DNA of 46,543 nt from DATDAW01 sp036524675 (GTDB lineage Bacteria; Verrucomicrobiota; Verrucomicrobiia; Chthoniobacterales; DASVRZ01), in NCBI GenBank assembly GCA_036524675.1, contig DATDBU010000057.1:1-46543 (forward strand), read 5' to 3'. Positions within the stretch are counted from its first letter, which is position 1; each line of letters opens with the position of its first letter. The notes beneath the pieces are model-generated. The model made no database searches. It saw nothing but the letters and a program-made list of their open reading frames with translations, and was not told the DNA's origin. Positions 15,890 to 23,541 of the stretch are shown here, piece by piece. The translations under genes were made by a program, and so were the position numbers.

Positions 15890-16097
15890 AGGCAGGACCA
15901 CCGCAGTTTGAAGGATGATCGCCAAAATGAGGAGCTCGAAGATTTGCCGTTCGGATTTTTCGCCGCTTCAATTTCATTTCGGTAAACGGACGAATTCGTT
16001 CTGGCCCTTCGTTGTCCTGCTTGTCCTCGGCTGTAAAGCGCTTCGAGGTACGGGAACGAGGAGGACCGGATCCTCACGAGGCCGCATCCGACAGCGC

Positions 16098-17009
16098 TTA
16101 CCATTTCCGAACCCGGAACTGCCGCGGGGTGCATCCGACGCGTTGGGTAAAAACGCTCGTGAGATGACTGTGACTGGAAAACCCTGCTTCGAGCGCAATC
16201 ATCGTGATGTCTTTTCGCGGGTGCTCGATCAGCTGGCGTTGTGCGCTCCGCAAGCGCTGTGTGATGACGAATTGCCAGGGGGAAACGCCAAATGCCTTGC
16301 GAAAGGCGATCAGCAGATGATGCATGCTCATCCCCGCGACGGCACCAAGGTCATCAAGGGTGATCCGCTCCGAAAGATTCGCTAAAACATACTCCCGAAG
16401 TTGGCGACTGGTCCGAGCATCGAACGTCGGCCCCTCTTCCGGACCAGGCGTTCCGAGACGTCCCATACCGTGGGCCCGATACAGATACGCACACATCGCC
16501 TGGCTGAGCGTTTGGGCAAATAGCTCCGCTATATCTCCCGGTTCGCGGAGTGCCACGACAAGCTCTTTTACCGATTGATGGAGAAATTCATCGCGCACGC
16601 CGGCGAGCGGTGCAATCTCGCGAGGACCGAACGACGTTGCATAGATCAGATCCAGGGCGGCGGGTTCCAGATATAGCAACGCATAGTGAATCACATCGCC
16701 ACAGAGCCGGCTGGCATAACGGCTTTGTGCAGGGACAGACCATACCTCTCCCGGAATCGCTGGACCGGAACTGCCACCATGCCCGTCAAGTTCGGTCTCC
16801 AGCTTGTCCATACCGCCGCCCAAATGAACGATAAACACGTGGCGCGACTCGTGAATCCGGTATGTCTCAGGCTGGCGAACATCGTCTGTCGAGATCACAA
16901 GTTCGATACCAGGCCAGCCGGCACGAAACGGTCCGACGGACCCTTCCGGATTTCGGATTTTAGCGGATCTGCTGTGTGATTGGTTTCTAAATTGGTTAGC
17001 AGGGGGCAT
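16098..17009 (-). CDS. AraC/XylS-family transcriptional regulator
   Basis: The 303-residue protein has an N-terminal sensing domain (about 35-190) and a C-terminal pair of helix-turn-helix motifs. The first is ITLDDLGAVAGMSMHHLLIA and the second is ITMIALEAGFSSHSHLTSVF, followed by the family-typical G-C-T-P-R-Q-F-R ending. It is divergent from the SDR gene at 17150, and three direct repeats lie in the shared control region immediately upstream of its start. It probably controls the SDR and itself. The inducer is not evident. Start ATG 17007-17009 lies right at the edge of the repeats. Confidence 0.88.
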   Translation of the reverse strand: MPPANQFRNQSHSRSAKIRNPEGSVGPFRAGWPGIELVISTDDVRQPETYRIHESRHVFIVHLGGGMDKLETELDGHGGSSGPAIPGEVWSVPAQSRYASRLCGDVIHYALLYLEPAALDLIYATSFGPREIAPLAGVRDEFLHQSVKELVVALREPGDIAELFAQTLSQAMCAYLYRAHGMGRLGTPGPEEGPTFDARTSRQLREYVLANLSERITLDDLGAVAGMSMHHLLIAFRKAFGVSPWQFVITQRLRSAQRQLIEHPRKDITMIALEAGFSSHSHLTSVFTQRVGCTPRQFRVRKW

Positions 17010-17060
17010 CTGAATTTCGTCCGGGATTATGAAAGTCGTCCGGGGAATATGAAAGCGGGA
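17009..17060 (+). promoter_or_regulatory. Three direct repeats, likely AraC-type operator half-sites
   Basis: Half-sites TCTGAATT (17009), TATGAAAG (17028) and TATGAAAG (17048) are spaced 19 and 20 bases apart and followed in the first two by TCGTCCGGG. Spacing of two helical turns on one DNA face is the known binding mode of AraC-family proteins. The block sits in the divergent region between the araC-type gene and the SDR gene. A second copy of two of these half-sites with 20-base spacing occurs at 22327 and 22347 in front of the SDR pseudogene. Confidence 0.6.
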
Positions 17061-17149
17061 TTTTAAAAGGTCGTGCTAAGTCTTCCAAAGGCGGGCTCAA
17101 ACACCCGCAATCGACTCCAACACACGCAATAAATTTAACCCAAGTCACT

Positions 17150-17905
17150 ATGAGCAATCACACTCTCAATGGAAATGTCGCTCTTATCGGCGGAGGCGCA
17201 AAAAATCTCGGCGGTCTTCTCAGCCGCGCATTTGCTGCAGACGGCGCAACAATCGCCGTTCACTACAACAGCGAAGCCACGAAAGCCGATGCCAACAATA
17301 CCGTCCTTGACATCGAGGCCGCCGGCGGCCAAGCCTTCGCTATCCAGGGCGATTTCATGAAAGTGGCGGATATCGTTAATGTTTTCGACGCCGCAAAGAA
17401 GCGCTTCGGAGGCATCGATATTGCCATCAATACCGTAGGCAAAGTGCTCAAAAAGCCATTCCTCGAGACCACTGAAGAAGATTACGACAGCATGGCGGCA
17501 GTTAACGCAAAAGCTGCATATTTCTTTATCCAGGAAGCCGGTAAAACACTCAATGATAACGGAAAAATCCTCACGGTGGTCACGTCGTTGTTAGCTGCTT
17601 ACACCGGCCTCTATTCGACATACGCGGGTGGTAAGGCGCCCGTCGAGCATTTCACCCGCGCTGCTTCAAAAGAATTTGGTCCCCGCGGTATTTCGGTCAC
17701 CGCCGTCGGCCCCGGCCCGATGGATACGCCGTTCTTTTATGGTCAGGAAACACCGGAAGCTGTTGCCTACCACAAATCCGCATCAGCCCTCGGCGGCCTT
17801 ACGGACATCAAGGACATCGCGCCGATCATCAAATTTCTCGTGACTGACGGCTGGTGGATCACCGGCCAGACGATTTTCGCGAACGGCGGTTATACGACGC
17901 GCTAA
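17150..17905 (+). CDS. Short-chain dehydrogenase/reductase (SDR) oxidoreductase
   Basis: The 251-residue protein is a classical SDR in length. The nucleotide-binding turn is the variant GGGAKNLGG (residues 14-22) instead of TGxxxGxG. The structural motif is NTVGK in place of NNAG. The catalytic set is Ser in VVTSLLA with Y-A-G-G-K (YxxxK). PGPMDTPFF and the C-terminal ITGQTIFANGGYTTR match family endings. It is probably a cytoplasmic NAD(P)H-dependent reductase with unknown substrate. It is divergent from an AraC regulator and convergent with atzE; the stop codons overlap (TAA 17903-17905 against TAG 17902-17904 on the other strand). A deletion derivative of this gene lies at 22455-22535. Confidence 0.92.
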   Translation: MSNHTLNGNVALIGGGAKNLGGLLSRAFAADGATIAVHYNSEATKADANNTVLDIEAAGGQAFAIQGDFMKVADIVNVFDAAKKRFGGIDIAINTVGKVLKKPFLETTEEDYDSMAAVNAKAAYFFIQEAGKTLNDNGKILTVVTSLLAAYTGLYSTYAGGKAPVEHFTRAASKEFGPRGISVTAVGPGPMDTPFFYGQETPEAVAYHKSASALGGLTDIKDIAPIIKFLVTDGWWITGQTIFANGGYTTR

Positions 17906-19293
17906 AGTCCGGCATCCCAGGCGGCTGCGACGCCTTGTTTTTCCAGAAAATGGGCCGCTCTCAACAGGAGCGGCTCGTTGTTTGGCGCGCCAATGAGCAT
18001 GACCCCCATAGGCATCCTGCTAACATTGGCGACAGGCACAGTCACGACAGGCAGGCCTATGAACGAAATGGGCTGCGTATAGAGTCCCATGTTCTGCCGT
18101 GCGTTCAGACGGTCGCCGTTGAAATCCGCGAATTTTTGCCCGATCTCGGGTGCCGTAATAGGCGTGGCGGCCGTCAGCAGAATATCCGTTTCCGCTAGTA
18201 TTTTCCCTACCTCGCGTCGGAACCAGCTCCGGAAACGCTGCGCCTGCACATACACCGCCCCCGGCATCAACGCTCCCGCCAGGAATCGGTCCCGTGTCGC
18301 CAGATCAAAATCCATCGGCCGCGTCCGCAAATGTGGCAGATGCAAATTAGCTCCCTCCGTGGCCGTGATTAAATAGGCAGCCGTCCGGGCCAATTCGACC
18401 CGCGGCAATTCCACGTCGTTTCCCGCGCCAATCGCCTTTGCAACGGCAGCAACGGCGCTCCGTGCCTCCGGCGACGACCATTTTTGGAAATACCCACTGA
18501 GCACGCCGGCCCTCACGCCTTCCCACGGTTTATCTAACTCGGGCAACGCCGGTTCAAAAATCTCTGTCGTACACGCCGGATCCAGCGGATCAGGCCCACT
18601 CAGCACGTCCAGCAGCAGCGCCAGATCCCGCGTCGACCGCGCAAACGGCCCCACATGATCCAGACTCTGGCAGAATGGCGTCGACCCTCCTCGCGACAAC
18701 CGCCCATACGTAGGTTTCAGGCCGAAAATTCCACATAACGACGATGGCACCCGGATCGACCCATTGGTATCCGAGCCGAGCGATACGGGGACGACATCCG
18801 CGGCAACGACCGCCGCCGATCCGCCCGACGATCCGCCCGCGATGTGCGCCAGGCCATGCGGATTGCGTGTAGGGCCATAATGGCTGTTCTCCGTCGAAAA
18901 CCCATAGGCGTATTCGTCCATGTTTGTCGCACCGATCAGGCACGCCCCTGCCAGCCGCATTCTCTCGACGAGGGTTCCGTCGCGTGTCGCTGCCGGTTTG
19001 TCCCGGTCAATCTTTGACCCCGCGAGCGTCGTAATACCCTCGACGTCGAACAAATCCTTCACTGCAAACGGGACACCCGCCAGTGGCCCTGGATCCTGTC
19101 CCCTTGCAACAAGCGTATCCATGCTTTTGGACTCGAGGATGGCTCGTTCTTCCGTAATCGATGTAAAACCATTCAGCGCCGGGTTCAACGCTCTGGCAGA
19201 CTCCAGCGCGCTGTTCACGAAGCTAACCGCTGATCGTTTGCCGCTACGTACCTCGTCCGCAATAGCCATTGCGTCCATTTGTTTCTCACTCAT
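17902..19293 (-). CDS. atzE: AtzE-family amidase (amidase signature hydrolase)
   Basis: The 463-residue protein is an amidase-signature enzyme. The catalytic triad fits K79 (AVKD), cis-Ser S155 (GGSSGGSAA) and nucleophile S179 in SDTNGSIRVP. The DTNGS variant is characteristic of AtzE/HpxY. AtzE hydrolyses 1-carboxybiuret in cyanuric acid breakdown, and HpxY is linked to oxalurate use in purine catabolism. The adjoining HpxZ-like gene favours the oxalurate side, but the substrate is not proven here. Start ATG 19291-19293 overlaps the atzG stop (ATGA); a longer frame to 19401 would run over atzG. It is the last gene of a three-gene overlapping operon. Confidence 0.88.
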   Translation of the reverse strand: MSEKQMDAMAIADEVRSGKRSAVSFVNSALESARALNPALNGFTSITEERAILESKSMDTLVARGQDPGPLAGVPFAVKDLFDVEGITTLAGSKIDRDKPAATRDGTLVERMRLAGACLIGATNMDEYAYGFSTENSHYGPTRNPHGLAHIAGGSSGGSAAVVAADVVPVSLGSDTNGSIRVPSSLCGIFGLKPTYGRLSRGGSTPFCQSLDHVGPFARSTRDLALLLDVLSGPDPLDPACTTEIFEPALPELDKPWEGVRAGVLSGYFQKWSSPEARSAVAAVAKAIGAGNDVELPRVELARTAAYLITATEGANLHLPHLRTRPMDFDLATRDRFLAGALMPGAVYVQAQRFRSWFRREVGKILAETDILLTAATPITAPEIGQKFADFNGDRLNARQNMGLYTQPISFIGLPVVTVPVANVSRMPMGVMLIGAPNNEPLLLRAAHFLEKQGVAAAWDAGL

Positions 19294-19472
19294 GGCGTGA
19301 AAACGGGAGCCTGCTCCTCGTCCTCCTGTAAACGAAATGCCAGCAGTTCCTTCGCCATCGCAAAGTTCTTGGCCAGATTCTCCAGCACACCCGCCTCGCA
19401 TTCGTCGGGGATCTCGAGGTCAATTGCCTCGCTGGCAGCCTTCATAAAACCGAGCAATTCAATCTCACTCAT
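19290..19472 (-). CDS. atzG: AtzG-like small subunit (DUF4089, HpxX-like)
   Basis: The 60-residue protein begins MSEIELLGFMKAASEAIDLE and has the helical pattern of DUF4089/AtzG. That subunit pairs with AtzE much as GatC pairs with GatA. Start ATG 19470-19472 overlaps the hpxZ stop, and its own stop overlaps the atzE start, so the three are tightly coupled. The family is easily missed because of its size. The identification relies on sequence pattern plus position between HpxZ-like and AtzE genes. Confidence 0.85.
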   Translation of the reverse strand: MSEIELLGFMKAASEAIDLEIPDECEAGVLENLAKNFAMAKELLAFRLQEDEEQAPVFTP

Positions 19473-19861
19473 GGGAGTGCCTCCTCCAAATAAGACACAT
19501 GCGCAGAGACCACACGCCACCCCCCTTCGAAGCGAACCCAGAACTGACTCTGCCTCCCAGCCCTCAATTTACCGTTAACCTTTCTTTGAAATTCCACTGT
19601 CGTCGCCCCGGCGTCCCTGCCGAACGCATGCACTTCCACACGCGTCACTTCGCGCGCAACGCCGGTTGCGGAACGATTCTTTCGAAATTCGCGCATCGCC
19701 TCCGAACCGTAGAGATTCTCCGTCGCGCCAAAGCGGATTACCTTCGGCGAATCCCAAAAGAGCGCGTCAAGCACGGTCACATCATTGGTCACAAGGGCAT
19801 CCTCATAGCAGTCATGAGCAGCCCGCAACTCTTGTACAACATCGTGGTCATCCACTGTCAT
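19469..19861 (-). CDS. hpxZ: HpxZ/AtzH-like protein (SnoaL/DUF3225 fold)
   Basis: The 130-residue protein has a helix-rich start (HDVVQELRAAHDCYEDALVT), then FWDSPKVIRFGATENLYGSE and a cone-shaped beta-sheet ending in WRVVSAHVSYL, a match to the HpxZ family. HpxZ lies in the oxalurate utilisation cluster of enterobacteria, and its relative AtzH is an amidase-associated hydrolase in cyanuric acid degraders. Start ATG 19859-19861 gives the usual family length; a 47-residue in-frame upstream extension is low-complexity and rejected. It is first of the hpxZ-atzG-atzE overlap operon, 156 bases downstream of the nucleoside hydrolase. Confidence 0.85.
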   Translation of the reverse strand: MTVDDHDVVQELRAAHDCYEDALVTNDVTVLDALFWDSPKVIRFGATENLYGSEAMREFRKNRSATGVAREVTRVEVHAFGRDAGATTVEFQRKVNGKLRAGRQSQFWVRFEGGWRVVSAHVSYLEEALP

Positions 19862-20017
19862 TGGGCATCCTTTATCGTCAGCATGCGTTCCAAAATCCAG
19901 CCTGACGCTTCGAAAAGTTTCACGCCCTCCGGAGCCCCCTTCCTTCTCGTCCTCGTCCTCGAGACGCCTTACTGTCGAGACGAGCAGGCGAACGAACGTC
20001 AAGGACGAATTGCGCAG

Positions 20018-21007
20018 TCAGTCCGAGGAAACCTCTTCAAAATGGATTCCGTGGAGGATCACCTGCCGATAGAACCCCAGAAGACGGGGCGAATCCACAT
20101 GCGTGCAGATGGCATGAGAGGGTCTGCCGTCCCAGTCCGCATGCGGCAGGTTCAATACGTTCGCTTTCTGGATGGTCTGACCAATGGCAAGCCCTTCCGT
20201 CACCACGCGGATTGGCCCGGTTCGCGTGACGAAAAGGGACGGATCCAGCAGGAAAGCGGCAGCGGAAGAGTCGTGGACATAGATGCCGTCCTGAACGCCC
20301 CTGCCCAGGTGAAATTTTTCGTAGAAACGGGTGATTTCCCAAATGAACTGCCCCACCTCGCCGCCTTCATCGGCCAGTGAGCGCAGATACGCATTGCTCA
20401 TGCGCGTCTCCTTGGTGACATCGAGTCCAACGGCCGTTAATGGCCAGGCCGCCGCGAAAACTTCATCGGCTGCCAGCGGATCCCCATCGATGTTGGCTTC
20501 GGACACCGGCGACACATTGCCGCTATGTCCATTGTGACCAAACGCGCCGCCCATAATCACGACTTGCTCAACAAGCTTGGCAATCTCAGGATCCTCACGC
20601 AACGCCAACGCCAGATTGGTCATGCGGCCAACAGCCAAAATTGAAATTTCTCCCGGATGACGCCGCGCGGTTTCGACGATGAACCGGTACGCAGGCAAAT
20701 CATGAGGAACGGAAGCAATGTGCTCCGGGAGAGGAATGTCGCCCAACGCATTTTGCCCGTGAACAAACGCGGCCGGCGGCACCGTTTTGCCGGTCAGCGG
20801 CTCGGCAGCCCCGCGTGCGACCGGCGCCGCAATACCGAAACGTTCCTTAAGATAGAGCGCATTGCGCGTCGTGACGTCAATCGTCCCATTCCCGGGGCCG
20901 GTCGTGATTCCAACCAACTCCACCTGTGGCGATTGGTGCAGAAAAAGCAGAGCCATGGCGTCGTCAATTCCTGGATCCGTATCGAAAATAATCTTCTTGC
21001 GGCTCAT
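20018..21007 (-). CDS. Inosine-uridine preferring nucleoside hydrolase
   Basis: The 329-residue protein has the calcium-binding motif DTDPGIDDAMALL near the N-terminus, VIMGGAF and EANIDGDPLAADEVF in the middle, and a C-terminal DSSAAAFLLDP. These mark the IunH/RihA fold that hydrolyses N-glycosidic bonds of nucleosides to ribose and base. Start ATG 21005-21007 (MSRKKIIFDTDPG) is chosen because the motif begins at residue 9; the frame extends upstream without domain content. A GAGGTGA-like ribosome site lies about 14 bases before the start. It is on the same strand as the hpxZ-atzG-atzE operon and could supply purine bases to ureide breakdown. Confidence 0.92.
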   Translation of the reverse strand: MSRKKIIFDTDPGIDDAMALLFLHQSPQVELVGITTGPGNGTIDVTTRNALYLKERFGIAAPVARGAAEPLTGKTVPPAAFVHGQNALGDIPLPEHIASVPHDLPAYRFIVETARRHPGEISILAVGRMTNLALALREDPEIAKLVEQVVIMGGAFGHNGHSGNVSPVSEANIDGDPLAADEVFAAAWPLTAVGLDVTKETRMSNAYLRSLADEGGEVGQFIWEITRFYEKFHLGRGVQDGIYVHDSSAAAFLLDPSLFVTRTGPIRVVTEGLAIGQTIQKANVLNLPHADWDGRPSHAICTHVDSPRLLGFYRQVILHGIHFEEVSSD

Positions 21008-21219
21008 CGTCGTCTTGATTTCACCTCGCTCTGCGCACCGACCACTGGCGTCACGGGTCATGGCAGGAGCACAGAAACGTTTGTATCCAGAAACTTGCCA
21101 TTCCATTTCCAGCAAGACAATCCAAAGAGCCTTTGTGCCCGCGAAAACCCGGGAAAACGAAGGTGACCACACAGCTTACGCGTCATACTATCCAACCGAT
21201 TTCACACTCGGTCGGACAA

Positions 21220-22137
21220 ATGAGTGAACATTTTCTTGGAAAGCAAAACGTCCATTACCGGTGGAACCGCGCCTTGGCGCCGGCTTTGGAAATGGCGTCG
21301 GGCGACACCGTGGAATTCGAGTGCCACGACTCGAGCGGAAGCCAAATAACGCGGTCATCGACGTTGGCGGACTTCCTGGCGATGGACCGGAGCCTGATCC
21401 ACGCGTTGACAGGACCGGTTTTCATAAAAGACGCTCAGCCCGGCGATGTCCTTCAGGTCGATGTGCTGAAAATTCAACATCAGGGCTGGGGCTGGTCGAG
21501 TATTGCCGAAGGGCTGGGCTTTCTCCCCGACCGGTTTAACAAGCCGTTTTTGTTTATTTGGGAATTGGAAGATGATCTAACCACGTCACTCTTCCCTGCT
21601 ATCATTCCGCTGGAGCCATTTGCGGGAATTATGGGTGTCGCGCCTGCCGCGTCCGGCGAATTCCCCACACGTCCGCCCGGTGTCTTCGGTGGGAACATGG
21701 ATGTGCGCGATCTGCAGGCGGGCTCCACGTTATATCTGCCTATCTGGACAGAAGGCGCCCTATTTTCGACCGGCGACGTTCACGCCGCTCAAGGCGATGG
21801 CGAGATATGCATCAATGGCATCGAAGCGCCGGCGAATATCACTCTGCGTTTCGCGCTCCGAAAGGATTTCTCGCTTGCCGCGCCGATGCTCCATAGTCCC
21901 GGCCGCCGCGCCGCCGGCCCGGAATGGATCATGGTTGAGAGCGATCCCGATCCCCTCGCCGCCGCCCGCGCAGCCACCAATCGGATGATCGACTTCCTGA
22001 TCGCGCGCTGGGGCTTTTCCGCTGAACACGCCTACATCCTTTGCAGCGTCCTGCTGCAACTGCGTCTCAGCCAGGTAGTCAACGCGCCGCTGGTAACTGT
22101 GTCAGCTGCAATCCCCACCTCCACATTACCCACCTAG
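21220..22137 (+). CDS. Acetamidase/formamidase family protein
   Basis: The 305-residue protein (from ATG 21220) matches the FmdA/AmdA family. It opens with YRWNRALAPALEMASGDTVE, which corresponds to the family start (x-W-x-x-x-x-P-A-x-x-x-x-SGD-x-V). Inner segments are FGGNMDVRDLQAGSTLYLPI and GDVHAAQGDGEICINGIE. These enzymes release ammonia from formamide or short amides. Starts at 21133 or GTG 21162 would add up to 29 residues and cannot be excluded. It is divergent from the nucleoside hydrolase, with the control region at 21008-21219. Together with AtzEG it suggests amide nitrogen scavenging. Confidence 0.9.
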   Translation: MSEHFLGKQNVHYRWNRALAPALEMASGDTVEFECHDSSGSQITRSSTLADFLAMDRSLIHALTGPVFIKDAQPGDVLQVDVLKIQHQGWGWSSIAEGLGFLPDRFNKPFLFIWELEDDLTTSLFPAIIPLEPFAGIMGVAPAASGEFPTRPPGVFGGNMDVRDLQAGSTLYLPIWTEGALFSTGDVHAAQGDGEICINGIEAPANITLRFALRKDFSLAAPMLHSPGRRAAGPEWIMVESDPDPLAAARAATNRMIDFLIARWGFSAEHAYILCSVLLQLRLSQVVNAPLVTVSAAIPTSTLPT

Positions 22138-22147
22138 TTAGTTAGCC

Positions 22148-22294
22148 ATGAGTAAGATTTTTGTGTATGGCACGCCGTCGGCATTGGAGAGCAACTTATT
22201 GTGGCTTCCTGATACATTCCAGCTGCCACGTTTTCTTCGATCGTCGGCGGGTAGGTCGAAGCCGTCGCAGATCTGCTGTGTGATCGGTTGTTGA
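22148..22294 (+). pseudogene. Truncated small ORF beginning like a gamma-glutamylcyclotransferase
   Basis: A 48-residue frame starts 10 bases after the acetamidase stop with MSKIFVYGT, the usual opening of AIG2/GGCT-like cyclotransferases (FVYGTL). It loses similarity after nine residues and is cut by the duplicated SDR control region that begins at 22270. It may be debris of a gene disrupted by that duplication. Evidence is only the nine-residue start. Confidence 0.2.
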
Positions 22295-22535
22295 GTTGCC
22301 TTGTAGGCGGCAATTTCGCCGGGGATTATGAAAGTCGTCCGGAGAATCTGAAAGCGGGATTCTAAAAGGTCGTGCTAAGTCTTGAAAAAGAAGGCTCAAC
22401 ATCCCGCTATCCACTCCAGCATACGCAATAAATTTACCAATAGCCCGAGTCACTATGAGCAATCACGCTCTCACTGGAAAAGTCGCCGTTATCGGCGGAG
22501 GCGCAAAAAGCCCTCGGCGGCCACGACGCGCTTAA
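22270..22535 (+). pseudogene. Duplicated SDR control region with an internally deleted SDR gene
   Basis: Bases 22270-22530 repeat 16966-17220 with small gaps and substitutions, including the AraC-type half-sites (22327 and 22347) and the start MSNHALTGKVAVIGGGAK at ATG 22455. After the cofactor loop the sequence jumps to the last codons of the SDR gene (ACGACGCGCT, stop at 22533-22535). Both the 5' and 3' parts of the intact gene carry CGGCGG at the joint, so the roughly 680-bp deletion probably arose by recombination at this short homology. Only 26 codons remain. The product cannot be an enzyme. Confidence 0.75.
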
Positions 22536-22983
22536 AAACCGGCGCGTGTCGATTGGATTCACCAACCAGTTGATGACCCACGTGGTAGCGCTAACCCACA
22601 ACTGTTGGCGCCACGGCAACCAACCGCGATCCCTTCACGCAAGCAATCACGTCGGCTAGCAGCGGGTCACCTCGTTTTTTGCACCGTGGCGGCATTGGAC
22701 TTGCCAGTAGCGTTGGACATTGCTGCTAACTCTCTTCATCCGCCATTCCCCGAATGAAAAACTTGCTGCGAGCAGCGCCATCCGAGGCGCACAATGCTGA
22801 CATAACCGAATCGCTCCCCACAATCGACTCACAACGATTAGCTCCATCCCCCATTTGGGGGGTAACTCGCGATTTTCGTTAGAACGGCGACATCGGGGCA
22901 CTCGCCTAATTTTAAAAAACGCACCGATTGCTTAAAAGCAGTGTTGCACTCTAGGAAACAGTTGTTACCTTGGGCAGAACTTT
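22536..22983. other. Gene-poor accessory sequence
   Basis: No credible gene is visible on either strand. It includes one member (22891-22914) of an imperfect 24-bp direct repeat whose other copy is at 23457-23480. It becomes A/T-rich near 22910-22985, ahead of a strong ribosome-binding sequence at 22984. Confidence 0.3.
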
Positions 22984-22995
22984 AAGGAGTCTGAT

Positions 22996-23305
22996 ATGGG
23001 AAAATGTAATTTGCTGACCGTGACTGGAACGGTCGGTTCCGCGGCACTACGAAACAGGCGCGCATCGATTGTCACGCTGACAGTTAACGAAACTTCTTCT
23101 GGGCTCTGCCCTAAGTTGCAGAGGCACCATCACCGACAGTGCCGTTTTTACTTCTAATTTTCGCACCAACGAATGTGAACGGGGCACTATTTTAGTTCGG
23201 GAGATAACACTCTTAGTCCCCTTTGATGTTGAAGTAGCGACCTTTTTGGGAGGACGTATGCACGGCGAATCCGGCACCAGCGAGACCCAGCGCAGCGTTT
23301 CGTAA
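22996..23305 (+). pseudogene. Possible frameshifted small secreted or beta-rich protein gene
   Basis: AAGGAG at 22984-22989 sits six bases before ATG 22996, an excellent ribosome site. The first frame (MGKCNLLTVTGTVGSAALRN onward) ends at TAA 23155-23157. From about 23123 the next frame over is open to TAA 23303-23305 and reads GTITDSAVFTSNFRTNECER, then ILVREITLLVPFDVEVATFL. This alternates like beta-strands. A frameshift would join the two. I recognise no family; PEP-CTERM-type cargo proteins are one possibility. Low confidence that it was ever a gene. Confidence 0.25.
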
Positions 23306-23541
23306 CCAATAAGCGGTTATCTGCTAAAGTTTTACAAATATTCCTGGGCCCTCGTCGGCCGAATGAGCCATTCGCACAAGAAGACGGCCAAGCTACTCCC
23401 TAAGAGACTGACTCGGGATGTCCGCTTTGTCGCGCTTTGGACCCAAAATCAGACAGCATCGGGGTGCTCGCGCAATTTTAGCGCTTTCAGTCGATTCCAG
23501 CCGGCGGGTCTTGTCGCAAGCCGTCTTAACTACCGCCATTG
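23306..23541. other. Gap before the acyltransferase gene
   Basis: Nothing gene-like is seen. It contains the right member (23457-23480) of the imperfect 24-bp direct repeat. The promoter of the acyltransferase gene should lie here, but no clear consensus stands out. Confidence 0.3.

Noticed and set aside
19499..20380. 293-codon plus-strand frame opposite hpxZ and the nucleoside hydrolase
   Set aside because: It is antisense to two overlapping-operon genes with clear family motifs, and its own composition is not protein-like.
22656..22901. 81-codon minus-strand frame
   Set aside because: It has no family resemblance, no ribosome site and lies in gene debris.
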